64,000 nt of DNA from Erythrobacter cryptus DSM 12079. GTDB taxonomy: Bacteria; Pseudomonadota; Alphaproteobacteria; Sphingomonadales; Sphingomonadaceae. How positions within the stretch are numbered: position 1 is the stretch's first letter; every line of letters begins with the position of its first letter. Below, one piece after another: positions 1 to 8,449 of the stretch. The position numbers were made by a program, and so were the translations under genes. The stretch is taken from NCBI RefSeq assembly GCF_000422985.1, contig NZ_AUHC01000001.1, forward strand, positions 1 through 64,000. The letters are read 5' to 3'. Below the pieces are notes generated by a model. The model saw only the letters and a program-made list of their open reading frames with translations. It was not told the DNA's origin and ran no database searches.

Positions 1-474
1 TGGGTCAGCCTGGTTTCTTTGATCTGTCGGATCGGTATGCGGCGCTGAGCGCGGCGGGTGATCGGCTGGAGCGTTTGGCGTCGGTGGTGGATTTTGAAGT
101 GTTGCGCGGGCCATTGATCGTGGCACTTCGGCGCAGCGAGCGGGGCAAAGGCGGGCGACCGCCGTTTGCCCCGTGATGATGTTCAAGATCCTGGTGCTGC
201 AGGCGCTCTACTCGCTCTCCAACGAGGGATGCGAGTTCCAGATCAAGGACCGTCTGTCGTTCCAGCGGTTTCTGGGCCTGGGGCTCGATGGCCGGGTGCC
301 CGATGCCACCACGGTATGGCTGTTCCGGGAGAGGCTGGTGCGGGCCAAGGCGATCGACAAGCTCTTCGCGCGCTTCGATGCTGCCCTGACCGATCGTGGC
401 TATCTCGCGATGGGCGGGCAGATCATCGATGCAACCGTGGGGCCTGCACCCAAGCAGCGCAACACCGAAGAGGA

Positions 475-505
475 GGGCCGAAGGCAACGCCCGAAGGGCG
501 GTAAC
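475..505 (+). repeat. 31-bp palindrome-containing repeat, copy 1 (inside transposase)
   Basis: This segment matches 1026-1056 at 26 of 31 positions by eye. It contains the hairpin CGCCC-GAA-GGGCG. It adds about ten residues (GRRQRPKGGN) between RNTEEE and AAIKQG, which are directly joined by a single Lys in family members as I recall them. It therefore looks like a short in-frame insertion of a dispersed repeat. Confidence 0.55.
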
Positions 506-698
506 GCGGCGATCAAGCAGGGCAATATCCCGGAGCGCTGGAAAGAGAAGCCCGCCAAGATCCGCCAGAAAGATCGCGATGCCCGCTGGACGGTCAAATA
601 CTCCAAGGCGAAGGTCAGGGAGGGTGCCGATCCCAACCCAAGGGCTTCAAGCCGGTCGACCTTGTCATCCCGATGTTCGGCTACAGCGAGCACACGAG

Positions 699-715
699 CC
701 TGTCCGGGGGACAGG
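699..715 (+). repeat. Perfect palindrome CCTGTCC-GGG-GGACAGG within an apparent insertion
   Basis: A 7-bp perfect inverted repeat with a 3-nt loop. It lies inside an extra stretch (roughly 685-725) that separates FGY from HIGIDRAHG in the transposase, where family members have only a couple of residues. It is unrelated in sequence to the 31-bp repeat copies, so it may be a second type of small palindromic element. Confidence 0.45.
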
Positions 716-1025
716 CGAGGCGCGCAGCCCACATCGGCATCGACCGGGCGCATGGGCTGATCCGCACCTGGGATGCCAGCGCGGCCAATGCCCATGACGG
801 GGCGCGGCTGCCGCAGCTCATCAGCAAGCAAAACACCGGTTCGGGCGTATGGGCCGACACGGCCTATCGCTCCAAGAAGAACGAGGCGTTCCTCGAGCGC
901 GGCATGTTCAAGAGCAACATCCATCAGCGGCGTAAGCCGCGCCGGCCGCTGCCCGAGCACATTGCCCGGGCCAATGCGAAGCGCTCCGCCATCCGCTCGG
1001 CGGTCGAACACGTGTTCGCCGGTCA

Positions 1026-1056
1026 GAGCCGAAGGCGACGCCCGAATGGCGTCAAC
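1026..1056 (+). repeat. 31-bp palindrome-containing repeat, copy 2 (inside transposase)
   Basis: Second copy of the 475-505 repeat, in the same orientation. It adds SRRRRPNGVN between EHVFAGQ and HRMGLFIRT near the C-terminal part of the transposase. The length is a near multiple of three, so the frame is kept. Confidence 0.55.
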
Positions 1057-1389
1057 CACCGCATGGGGTTGTTCATCCGCACCATCGGTATCGGCCGCGC
1101 CCGGATCAAGATCGGCATGGCCAACCTCGCCTATAACTTCCAGCGTCTCGCCTGGCTCGAGGGGCGAGGTGTGCCCGCGTAGCAGGAAAACGGGCCGCCA
1201 AGCGGCCCTCCGGCCCGGAAAACCAAGGAAGCAAGGCCGAAACGGCCACACCTCACCGACCAAAGACCGCGATCAGACCCTTCGCGCCGCCGTCAGACCG
1301 AAAATAGCGGGGTCTTCGAGGTGTCCAATTTCCTCAGGTTTGGGAAAATCCTGCAAAAACAGCGATTTGAAGGGCTGAAGTGCCGAAAT

Positions 1390-1466
1390 TGGTCGGGGAG
1401 AGAGGATTCGAACCTCCGGCCCCTGCCTCCCGAAGACAGTGCTCTACCAGGCTGAGCTACTCCCCG
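1390..1466 (-). tRNA. tRNA-Pro (CGG)
   Basis: A 77-nt cloverleaf on the minus strand. The acceptor arm CGGGGAG pairs with CTCCCCG, the D-arm is GCTC/GAGC, the anticodon stem is CTGTC/GGCAG with loop TTCGGGA (anticodon CGG), the T-arm is GGAGG-TTCGAAT-CCTCT, and CCA is encoded. It decodes CCG. Confidence 0.95.
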
Positions 1467-1579
1467 ACCGTGTCGTTCCCGCGCTGGTGATGGCCCGCGC
1501 GGGTCGAGGCAAGGCGGGCCCTATAGGCGCGCGCGGGCGGGGTGGCAAGCGGGCAAATGCGCCCTATAGTCACCTTGTC

Positions 1580-2548
1580 ATGGCCAGCAGCGCGATTCCC
1601 CGCAACCATCCCACGCCGCCCCATCCCGAGCAGCAATATCTCGATCTGATGCGCCGGATCTGGGAGACGGGAAGCGCGCGGTGTGATCGCACCGGCGTGG
1701 GCACGCGCTCGATCTGCGGGGCGATGCTGCGCTTCGATCTTGCGGGCGGCGCCATGCCTCTCATCACCACCAAGCGCGTCTATTGGAAAACCGCCACGCG
1801 CGAGTTGCTGTGGTTCCTCTCCGGCTCCACCAATATCCGCCCCTTGGTGCTCCAGGGGGTGAAGATCTGGAACGAATGGCCGCACGCGCGCTATGTACGC
1901 GAGACCGGTGATGCCATCAGCCTTGAGGACTTCGCTGCGCGAATCGCGCAGGATGAGGACTTCGCCCGGCGCTGGGGCGAGCTGGGGCCTGTCTATGGCA
2001 AGCAATGGACGGCCTGGCCCACCTTTCGCTACCGCCCGGATGGGCTTTATGAGCCGGGCACGCCGATCAACCAGGTTGCGCAGTTGATCGAAAGCCTGCG
2101 CCGCGATCCCGGCAGCCGCCGCCACATCATCGAGGGCTGGAACGTCGCTGAGCTTGACCGCATGGCCCTGCCGCCCTGCCACAAGACCTATCAGTTCCAT
2201 GTCGCCGGCGCGGGCGCCGAGGCGCGGCTCAATTGCCTGCTTTACCAGCGCAGCTGCGATGTCGCGCTGGGCCTGCCCTTCAATCTGTGGGCGGCGGCGC
2301 TGCTCACCGCGATGATCGCCCAGCAGGTGGATATGCAGCCGGGCGAGCTGGTGTGGATGGGTGGCGATGTCCACCTCTACGAGAACCACGCCGCGCTGGT
2401 CGCCGAGCAGCTGGCGCGCCAGCCGCGCGGCACCCCCAGGCTCGAGATCCTGCGGCGCCCCGAAACAATTTTTGATCACCGGATCGAGGATTTCGTGGTG
2501 CATGATTACACCCCGTGGCCGCCGATCAGCGCCCCGGTTGCGGTGTGA
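1580..2548 (+). CDS. thyA: Thymidylate synthase
   Basis: A 322-residue classical ThyA that converts dUMP to dTMP using 5,10-methylene-THF. The catalytic Cys is at about residue 200 in LPPCHKTYQFHV. The DRTGVGTRS phosphate-binding region lies near 36-44, RRDPGSRRHI near 174-183, and the nucleotide-binding QRSCDVALGLPFN near 223-235. I chose the ATG at 1580 because it begins just ahead of the conserved start region; the open frame extends upstream through the tRNA-Pro gene, which cannot be coding. It appears to be monocistronic, with a 119-bp gap to the next operon. Confidence 0.95.
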   Translation: MASSAIPRNHPTPPHPEQQYLDLMRRIWETGSARCDRTGVGTRSICGAMLRFDLAGGAMPLITTKRVYWKTATRELLWFLSGSTNIRPLVLQGVKIWNEWPHARYVRETGDAISLEDFAARIAQDEDFARRWGELGPVYGKQWTAWPTFRYRPDGLYEPGTPINQVAQLIESLRRDPGSRRHIIEGWNVAELDRMALPPCHKTYQFHVAGAGAEARLNCLLYQRSCDVALGLPFNLWAAALLTAMIAQQVDMQPGELVWMGGDVHLYENHAALVAEQLARQPRGTPRLEILRRPETIFDHRIEDFVVHDYTPWPPISAPVAV

Positions 2549-2667
2549 GCCGGCGCGGCGCGGCGCGCTTGACCGCCCGCCGAGCTTGAAATAAAAATAC
2601 CCGATCAAGCAATGATTGCACCAACGGGCCGGCGCCGTGCCGCCCGCCAGCGGGGGAGAGCGCAGCC

Positions 2668-3978
2668 ATGGCCGAACCGCGATCACCGGGCGAGCGAGCG
2701 CCGGCAAAGCCCAACCGTCCGGCGCTGGCGCTGCACGTGCCCGAGCCCAAATACCGCCCGGGGGACAAGGTCGATTTCTCGCATCTCGAGATACCGCCGG
2801 CGGGCGCGCAGCCGCGCCCTGACGAAAGCGTGCACCCCAGCGCGATCCACGATCTCGCTTTCGGGCTGATCCGGGTGCTGGGTGAGGATCACCATGCCCA
2901 TGGACCGTGGAACCCGCGGCTCGATCCGGAAACCTTGCGTACCATGCTCGGCCACATGGCGCTGGTGCGGGCCTTTGACGAGCGGATGTTCCGCGGCCAG
3001 CGCCAGGGCAAGACCAGCTTCTACATGAAGTGCACCGGCGAGGAGGCGACCTCGGTGGCCACGGCCATGGCACTGGCGAGCGACGACATGGTGTTCCCCA
3101 GCTATCGCCAGCAGGGCATACTCATCGCGCGCGGCTATCCGCTGATCGACATGATCAACCAGATATATTCCAACCGCGCCGACAAGTTGAAGGGCCGCCA
3201 GCTGCCGATCATGTATTCGAGCCGGGCCCATTCCTTCTTCTCGATTTCGGGCAATCTTGCCACGCAGTGCCCGCAGGCGGTGGGCTGGGCGATGGCGAGC
3301 GCGATGCGCGGCGACAGCCGGATCGCGGCAAGCTGGGTGGGAGAGGGCAGCACCGCCGAGGGCGATTTTCACGCCGCTTGCACCTTTGCCGCGGTCTATA
3401 ACGCGCCGGTGATCCTCAACGTCATCAACAACCAGTGGGCGATCTCGAGCTTTTCCGGCTTTGCCGGGGCCGAGCGCACCACCTTTGCCGCGCGTGGCCT
3501 CGGCTATGGCATTGCCGCGCTCCGGGTCGATGGCAATGATGCGCTCGCCTGCTATGCCGCCGCGGCCTGGGCGGCCGCGCGCGCGCGCGGCAACCACGGA
3601 CCGACCATCATCGAATATTTCACCTACCGCGCCGAGGGCCATTCGACCTCGGACGATCCCAGTGCCTATCGCTCGGCCCAGGAGCGCGAGGAATGGCCAC
3701 TGGGCGATCCGATCAACCGCCTGAAGCAGCATCTCATCGCCATCGGCGAATGGGACGAGGAGCGCCACGCGGCGATGGATCTTGCCTGCGCCGAGAAGGT
3801 CAAGGCCACCACCAAGGAGGCCGAGAAGAACGGTATCCTCGGTCATGGTCTGCACCACCCCTTCCACACCATGTTCGAGGATGTTTACGAGGAGCTGCCC
3901 TGGCACCTGCAGGAACAGGCCGAACAGGCGATCCGCGAGCGCATCGCCAAGTTCGGCAGCGAAAGGCCTTTCGGATGA
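2668..3978 (+). CDS. bkdA1: Branched-chain 2-oxoacid dehydrogenase E1, alpha subunit
   Basis: A 436-residue thiamine-diphosphate-dependent E1 alpha subunit. The TPP/Mg motif runs from GEGS (225-228) to NNQWA (254-258), and SFYMKCTGEEA lies at 117-127. RAEGHSTSDD (321-330) corresponds to the loop that is phosphorylated in eukaryotic enzymes. An N-terminal extension of roughly 60 residues before the conserved core is typical of the branched-chain (3-methyl-2-oxobutanoate) type rather than the short pyruvate type. First gene of the bkd operon; its stop overlaps the start of the beta subunit (ATGA). The substrate is inferred from subunit architecture; a pyruvate or acetoin role cannot be wholly excluded. 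Confidence 0.88.
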   Translation: MAEPRSPGERAPAKPNRPALALHVPEPKYRPGDKVDFSHLEIPPAGAQPRPDESVHPSAIHDLAFGLIRVLGEDHHAHGPWNPRLDPETLRTMLGHMALVRAFDERMFRGQRQGKTSFYMKCTGEEATSVATAMALASDDMVFPSYRQQGILIARGYPLIDMINQIYSNRADKLKGRQLPIMYSSRAHSFFSISGNLATQCPQAVGWAMASAMRGDSRIAASWVGEGSTAEGDFHAACTFAAVYNAPVILNVINNQWAISSFSGFAGAERTTFAARGLGYGIAALRVDGNDALACYAAAAWAAARARGNHGPTIIEYFTYRAEGHSTSDDPSAYRSAQEREEWPLGDPINRLKQHLIAIGEWDEERHAAMDLACAEKVKATTKEAEKNGILGHGLHHPFHTMFEDVYEELPWHLQEQAEQAIRERIAKFGSERPFG

Positions 3979-5045
3979 GCGCCGAGACCAACACCGTGGA
4001 GAGCGCCGCTGCCGCGACCGCGGCCGAGGGGGAACGCCGCCTCAACATGATCGAGGCGATCAACGAGGCGCTTGACATCATGCTCGCGCGCGATCCCGAT
4101 GTGATCGTGATGGGCGAGGACGTGGGCTATTTCGGCGGGGTGTTCCGCGCCACCGCCGGGCTTCAGGCCAAATATGGCAAGACCCGGGTGTTCGACACCC
4201 CGATTTCCGAATGCGGCATCATCGGCGTGGCGGTGGGCATGGGCGCCTATGGCCTGAGGCCCGTGCCCGAAATCCAGTTTGCCGATTACATCTATCCCGG
4301 GCTTGACCAGCTTATCTCGGAAGCCGCACGGCTGCGTTACCGCTCGGCCGGGGATTACACCGCCCCGCTCACCGTGCGCTCGCCCTTCGGCGGGGGGATC
4401 TTCGGCGGTCAGACCCACAGCCAGTCGCCAGAGGCGCTGTTCACCCATGTGGCGGGCCTCAAGACCGTGATCCCCTCGACCCCTTACGATGCCAAGGGGC
4501 TGCTGATCGCCGCGATCGAGGACAATGACCCGGTGATCTTCTTCGAGCCGAAGCGCATCTACAACGGGCCATTCTCGGGCTATTATGACCAGCCGGTCGC
4601 GCCGTGGAAGACGCATCCCGACAGCCTCGTGCCCGAGGGGTATTACCGCATCCCGCTCGGCAGCGCGCGGGTGGTGCGCGAGGGCGAGGCCTTCACCGTG
4701 CTCGCCTATGGCACCATGGTGCACGTGGCCGAGGCGGTGTGCCGCGCCAAGGGCGTCGATGCCGAGATCATCGATCTGCGCACCCTGGTGCCGCTCGACA
4801 TCAAGACGATCGAGGCCTCGATCGCCAAGACCGGGCGCTGCCTCATCGTGCACGAGGCAACCCGCACCAGCGGCTTCGGTGCCGAGCTTGCCGCGCTCGT
4901 TGCCGAACGCTGCTTCTATCACCTCGAAGCCCCGATTGTGCGCGTCACCGGCTTCGACACGCCCTATCCCCACAGCCTCGAATGGGCCTATTTCCCTGGG
5001 CCCGTGCGCATCGGCGAGGCGATCGACACGCTGCTCAAGGACTGA
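3975..5045 (+). CDS. bkdA2: Branched-chain 2-oxoacid dehydrogenase E1, beta subunit
   Basis: A 356-residue E1 beta subunit with the conserved MIEAINEALD start of the core, MGEDVGYFGGVFR, PISECGIIGVAVG and the C-terminal EATRTSGFGAELAA segment. It pairs with the alpha subunit to decarboxylate the branched-chain 2-oxoacid and acylate the lipoyl group of E2. The ATG at 3975 overlaps the alpha-subunit TGA, so translation is probably coupled. The first 25 or so residues are Ala/Glu-rich and not part of the conserved fold. Confidence 0.9.
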   Translation: MSAETNTVESAAAATAAEGERRLNMIEAINEALDIMLARDPDVIVMGEDVGYFGGVFRATAGLQAKYGKTRVFDTPISECGIIGVAVGMGAYGLRPVPEIQFADYIYPGLDQLISEAARLRYRSAGDYTAPLTVRSPFGGGIFGGQTHSQSPEALFTHVAGLKTVIPSTPYDAKGLLIAAIEDNDPVIFFEPKRIYNGPFSGYYDQPVAPWKTHPDSLVPEGYYRIPLGSARVVREGEAFTVLAYGTMVHVAEAVCRAKGVDAEIIDLRTLVPLDIKTIEASIAKTGRCLIVHEATRTSGFGAELAALVAERCFYHLEAPIVRVTGFDTPYPHSLEWAYFPGPVRIGEAIDTLLKD

Positions 5046-5053
5046 TCCGCGCC

Positions 5054-6358
5054 ATGGCCAGGTTCATATTCAACATGCCCGACGTGGGCGAGGGCGTTGC
5101 CGAAGCGGAGATTGTCGCCTGGCATGTCAAGGTCGGGGACAGGGTCGAGGAAGACCAGCACCTTGTCGATGTGATGACCGACAAGGCGACGATCGACATC
5201 GAAAGCCCGGTGGCAGGCGTGGTCACCGAACTTGCCGGAGAGGTGGGCGAGAGCATCGCCATCGGGGCGATGCTGCTGGTGATCGAGACCGCCGAGGAAT
5301 CCCCGGGGGGGCAATCCGGACCCGCCGAGCCGGCGGCAGACGAGATCGCAGAGGCAGGTGCGGATGCCACATCGGCCCAGGAGTCGGCGCCTGCACCCGC
5401 GCCAACGCCAACGCCCGCGCCCGAACCTGCTCGGGAGGCGTCCGCCGCAGCCTCGGCCCCGCCGCCCGGGCCGGCGGCGCCAGCATCCAAGGTGCTTGCC
5501 AGCCCCGCGGTGCGCCAGCGTGCGCGCGATCTCGGGATCGATCTTGCGCAGGTGAAGCCCGCCGCCGATGGCCGCATCCGCCATGCCGATCTTGATGCCT
5601 TCCTGCTCTATAATGCGGGAGGCGGCTTTGCCCCGGCGGGCGCGGCGCGGCCTGACGAGGCGGTGCGGGTGATCGGCCTCAGGAAGCGCATCGCCCAGAA
5701 CATGGCCGCGGCCAAGCGCCACATCCCGCATTTCACCTATGTCGAGGAATGCGACGTCACCGAGCTTGAGGCCTTGCGCGCGCAGCTCAATGCCGGGCGC
5801 GGCGAGCGGCCCAAGCTCACCCTGCTGCCGCTGTTGATCCGCGCGATCTGCAAGGCGCTGCCCGATTATCCTATGATCAACGCCCGCTATGACGACGAGG
5901 CGGGGATCGTCACCCGCCACGGCGCGGTGCACATGGGCATGGCCACCCAGACCGAGGCCGGGCTGATGGTGCCGGTGATTCGCAACGCGCAGAGCCTCAA
6001 CCTGTGGCAATTGGCGCGCGAGATCGCCCGGCTGGCCGAGGCCGCGCGCACCGGCAAGGCGACATCGGAGGAGCTTTCTGGCTCGACGCTCACGATCACC
6101 TCGCTCGGGCCCTTGGGCGGAATTGCCACCACCCCGGTGATCAACCGGCCCGAAGTGGCCATCATCGGCCCCAACCGCATTATCGAGCGGCCGATGTTCG
6201 TCCCCGACGGGCTGGGCGGCGAGCGCGTGGCCAAGCGCAAGCTCATGAACGTCTCGATTTCCTGCGATCACCGGGTGGTCGATGGCCATGATGCGGCGAG
6301 CTTCATTCAGGCAATGAAGCGCCTGATCGAAAGCCCGGCGCTCATCATCGCCGATTAG
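5054..6358 (+). CDS. bkdB: Dihydrolipoamide acyltransferase (E2) of the branched-chain complex
   Basis: A 434-residue E2. The N-terminal lipoyl domain has the attachment Lys44 in MTDKATIDIE. An Ala/Pro-rich hinge spans about 82-146. The E1/E3-binding domain SPAVRQRARDLGID starts near 150, and the C-terminal acyltransferase domain ends with the catalytic DHRVVDG (405-411). There is one lipoyl domain. The gene starts 8 bp after the E1 beta stop, so the three genes form an operon. No E3 (dihydrolipoamide dehydrogenase) gene follows; the operon ends at the tRNA-Asp, so E3 must be supplied from elsewhere. Confidence 0.92.
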   Translation: MARFIFNMPDVGEGVAEAEIVAWHVKVGDRVEEDQHLVDVMTDKATIDIESPVAGVVTELAGEVGESIAIGAMLLVIETAEESPGGQSGPAEPAADEIAEAGADATSAQESAPAPAPTPTPAPEPAREASAAASAPPPGPAAPASKVLASPAVRQRARDLGIDLAQVKPAADGRIRHADLDAFLLYNAGGGFAPAGAARPDEAVRVIGLRKRIAQNMAAAKRHIPHFTYVEECDVTELEALRAQLNAGRGERPKLTLLPLLIRAICKALPDYPMINARYDDEAGIVTRHGAVHMGMATQTEAGLMVPVIRNAQSLNLWQLAREIARLAEAARTGKATSEELSGSTLTITSLGPLGGIATTPVINRPEVAIIGPNRIIERPMFVPDGLGGERVAKRKLMNVSISCDHRVVDGHDAASFIQAMKRLIESPALIIAD

Positions 6359-6475
6359 GGAAAAATATTGCGGCGCGACGGGCGATGAGGGCGTTGACAG
6401 CCCGCCCGCCCAAGCCTAAGGGCGCTGCTCCACGGGACACGGGCGGCGCCGCTGCCCAGTCCGGGAAGCCCATGC

Positions 6476-6552
6476 GCGGGTGTAGCTCAGTCGGTTAGAG
6501 CGCCGGCCTGTCACGCCGGAGGTCGCGGGTTCGAGCCCCGTCACTCGCGCCA
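6476..6552 (+). tRNA. tRNA-Asp (GTC)
   Basis: A 77-nt cloverleaf. The acceptor GCGGGTG pairs with CACTCGC, the discriminator is G with encoded CCA, the anticodon stem is CCGGC/GCCGG with loop CTGTCAC (anticodon GTC), and the T-arm is GCGGG-TTCGAGC-CCCGT. Confidence 0.96.
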
Positions 6553-6591
6553 CTTTCCCCAGAAGCGGGAAGGGTGTGCTTCCAGAACGTT

Positions 6592-6843
6592 TCAGCCAGC
6601 CCCGGTATCCCCATCGCCCTTTCGGTGCGGGTTCCAGCGCCCGGTTTCCATCCAGATCAGGAAACGCCGCAAGGGCAGCAGCCAGATGAGGCCCAGCACC
6701 AGATAGACTGCGCTTTGGGCAAGGCCCGGCCAGGTGCCGATCAGCCCCGGGGCATAGCGCGCGATCACCAGGCCATAGGCACCAAGCGCGATCAGCAGGG
6801 CAAGGATGCCGAAGGGGATTCGCCAGGTCGGGGTCTCGCGCAT
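6592..6843 (-). CDS. DUF2842 family small membrane protein
   Basis: An 83-residue protein with two hydrophobic helices (about 8-28 and 38-58), followed by a charged tail rich in Gly and Asp. This matches DUF2842, a small alphaproteobacterial inner-membrane family of unknown function. The ATG overlaps the stop of the upstream cyclo-ligase gene (TGATG), so the two are translationally coupled. Family assignment is from overall pattern and synteny. Confidence 0.7.
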   Translation of the reverse strand: MRETPTWRIPFGILALLIALGAYGLVIARYAPGLIGTWPGLAQSAVYLVLGLIWLLPLRRFLIWMETGRWNPHRKGDGDTGAG

Positions 6844-7421
6844 CAATCCAGTCCATAGACACGGGTAGGGGTGACAACGGCATCGAGCGGGCGGTCATGC
6901 GGCTCGGTGGGCAGGGCCTCGCACAGCTGCACATCCCACGCCAGGCCAACCGCAAGGCGCGGCGGATGTTCCGCGATCCAGCGATCATAATGCCCGCCGC
7001 CCTGGCCAAGCCGCATCAGCGAGGGGGTGAAGCCCAAGAGCGGCACGATCAGCACGTCGGGCACCAGCGCCTCGGCATCGGCTGCGGGCTGGAGCACGCC
7101 GAAGGGGCCGGGCACCAGATCGCTCTCGCCATAGGGATCGGTGTGGCGGCGAAAGCACATCGCCGCGGTGCGGGCGCTGAAATGGGGCAAGGCGATGGTG
7201 TGCCCGGCCTCGAGGAAAAAGCGCGCATAGGCGGCCGAGGGCGCCTCGTCCGGGGCGGCGTGGTAGAGCCCGATCACCGCCTCATCGCCGATGCGTGCGA
7301 GGAGCGCTGCGGGTGGGCGGTGGAACACCAGCGCGTGCACCGTCTCGGGCAGGGCGGCAACATGGGCGCGGCGCGCAGCGCGCAAGGCGCGGCGCAGGTC
7401 GGATTTCGTGGGCGCTGTCAT
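6843..7421 (-). CDS. 5-formyltetrahydrofolate cyclo-ligase
   Basis: A 192-residue ATP-dependent enzyme that converts 5-formyl-THF to 5,10-methenyl-THF. The N-terminus KSDLRRALRAARRAH is the usual basic start, the mid-region holds LPHFSA and FRRHTDPYGESDLVPGPFGVLQP, and the glycine-rich GFTPSLMRLGQGGGHYDR contains the signature GxGGGxYDR. The ATG at 7419-7421 is chosen because the conserved region starts right after it. It lies downstream of zapA and the 6S RNA on the same strand, the classical ssrS-ygfA arrangement also found outside this group. Confidence 0.92.
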   Translation of the reverse strand: MTAPTKSDLRRALRAARRAHVAALPETVHALVFHRPPAALLARIGDEAVIGLYHAAPDEAPSAAYARFFLEAGHTIALPHFSARTAAMCFRRHTDPYGESDLVPGPFGVLQPAADAEALVPDVLIVPLLGFTPSLMRLGQGGGHYDRWIAEHPPRLAVGLAWDVQLCEALPTEPHDRPLDAVVTPTRVYGLD

Positions 7422-7524
7422 TGGGCGAGGGGGTAGCCTTCCGACCAATGGGCGACAAGGGCAAGGGCGCCGCGTCCCTCCACCATGCAACGCATGGCCG
7501 CGCGGATCGCAGCCCGGATGGGCC

Positions 7525-7665
7525 GCGACAATCAAGAACGTGGCGGAACCACCATGGGTCGGTTGCGCTCGAAATCCTCTGACGCCAGTAACGTCAGGTG
7601 GGCGCCATATACCCGAGCCTTCCGGGCGAACCGGCAGACAGGGGCAGGGACAGCTCCCATGGATT
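7525..7665 (-). ncRNA. ssrS: 6S RNA (approximate ends)
   Basis: This gap between zapA and the cyclo-ligase gene is where 6S RNA is located in many proteobacteria. On the minus strand a -10-like TATAAG (7672-7667) places a start near 7660. A closing stem CCATGGG (7662-7656) can pair with CCCATGG (7558-7552). An internal 6-bp hairpin CTGACG/CGTCAG (7597-7579) and a TATATGGCGCCCACCT stretch resemble alphaproteobacterial 6S RNAs. No covariance search was possible; the ends could move by 20-30 nt. Confidence 0.6.
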
Positions 7666-7724
7666 GCTTATAGCCTCAGGGATATTCTGTCGGCTCGTGC
7701 CGGGCAGTCCCGCCGCGGACCTAC

Positions 7725-8207
7725 TTAGGCGCTGGGGATGAGCGCTTCAAGCGCAGCCGCGCTGGCCTCGGCCTCGGCGGCGAGCGCCTCGAGCCGCTCG
7801 GCAAGGTCAGCAAACGGCGCGCTCGAGGCGAAGAGATCGCCCTGGGGCGGCATGGCCGCGGCAGGGGCGGGGGGCGCTGCGGCTGCCGGCTCCGGCGCGG
7901 GCGCGGGTGCAGCCGCCGCGGCGGCCTGTTGCGCTTCGGCCAGTGCGGCCTCGAGCCGGGCGACCTCGGCCTCGAGCCGCGGCACGGCCTCGAGCGCGGC
8001 TGCGCGCCTGCGCAATTCATTGAGTTCATCAGCCAGGAACAGCGCGGCAAACAGCAGGTTCTGCGCCTCGAGCGGGGCGCGCGCCGCGCCGATCTGGGCA
8101 TATTTCTCGGCCACCATCGCCCCCAGCGCCTCGAGCTGCGGCTCCTGCCCGTCGGCGCAGGCGACCGCGTAGCTTTTGGGACCGATGGTGAGCGTGACCG
8201 TGCTCAT
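7725..8207 (-). CDS. zapA: Cell division protein ZapA
   Basis: A 160-residue protein. Residues 1-75 form the ZapA fold (VTLTIGPKSYAVACADGQEP, LEALGAMVAEKYAQIG, AQNLLFAALFLADELNELR), which promotes FtsZ bundling at the Z-ring. After a coiled-coil stretch it carries an Ala/Pro-rich low-complexity segment (about 93-120) and a second helix, longer than the roughly 110-residue enteric protein. Start and stop overlap with the upstream coiled-coil gene (ATGA), indicating a coupled pair. Confidence 0.88.
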   Translation of the reverse strand: MSTVTLTIGPKSYAVACADGQEPQLEALGAMVAEKYAQIGAARAPLEAQNLLFAALFLADELNELRRRAAALEAVPRLEAEVARLEAALAEAQQAAAAAAPAPAPEPAAAAPPAPAAAMPPQGDLFASSAPFADLAERLEALAAEAEASAAALEALIPSA

Positions 8208-8449
8208 GCCTGTTCCTCGAGGCTGGCAAGCACGGCATCAAGCTCGCGCAGACTTTCGGCCACCTGCTCGCGCAGCTTTTCATGGGCATTGACGAGTTCG
8301 ACCACCCGCGCCGATCCGCCACCCGGGATTGCGCCGCCACCTGCCCCGGTGTGCGGGCCCGCCGCGGCCAGCCCCGCACGCGCCGCCGCGATCCGCGCCA
8401 TGGCGGCCTCGATCCGTTTGAGCGCGCTCTCGATCCTCGCGGCGTCCAT
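8204..8449 (-). CDS. Small coiled-coil protein encoded ahead of zapA
   Basis: An 81-residue, Ala- and Arg-rich helical protein with a Gly-rich break in the middle (about 34-45), then a second helix VVELVNAHEKLREQVAESLREL. I know no named family for certain; small coiled-coil genes in this position are common in alphaproteobacteria. Its stop overlaps the zapA start (ATGA), so it may work with ZapA in division. The ATG at 8449 is preferred because the upstream part of the frame overlaps the divergent tkt promoter region. Confidence 0.65.
   Translation of the reverse strand: MDAARIESALKRIEAAMARIAAARAGLAAAGPHTGAGGGAIPGGGSARVVELVNAHEKLREQVAESLRELDAVLASLEEQA

Larger units (their letters stand above)
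1..1182 (+). pseudogene. IS5-family transposase, frameshifted twice and carrying short insertions
   Basis: Three reading frames join into one IS5-type DDE transposase. Frame 3 (bases 3-176) gives the N-terminal GQPGFFDLSDR region, the frame from 173 gives MMFKILVLQALYSLS to KAKVREGADP, and the frame containing 673-1182 gives MFGYSEHTS to the C-terminal MANLAYNFQRLAWL. The first break is one base apparently missing near 173. The second is a 5-bp tandem duplication (CCCAA twice, 632-641); removing one copy restores the frame. Compared with the family as I know it, three extra peptide stretches are present (around 475-505, 685-725 and 1026-1056). Conserved blocks such as GVWADTAYRSKKNEAFLE and VRSAVEHVFA-like remain readable. 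Almost certainly inactive. Confidence 0.85.
1..1325 (+). mobile_element. IS5-family insertion sequence, partial and degenerate
   Basis: The left end lies outside the window, since the transposase start codon is cut at base 1. The body is a degenerate IS5-type transposase (see the pseudogene entry). After its stop at 1182 a GC-rich tail contains a perfect 7-bp hairpin with a 3-nt loop at 1192-1208. A motif resembling the right tip of this IS group ends near 1325, but no left repeat is available for comparison, so the right boundary is approximate. The next feature is a tRNA-Pro gene about 65 bp further on; no target duplication can be assessed. Confidence 0.6.

Noticed and set aside
170..180. 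Programmed ribosomal frameshift in the IS transposase
   Set aside because: No slippery run of A or G sits at the break, and a second break plus extra insertions further along point to decay rather than programmed shifting.
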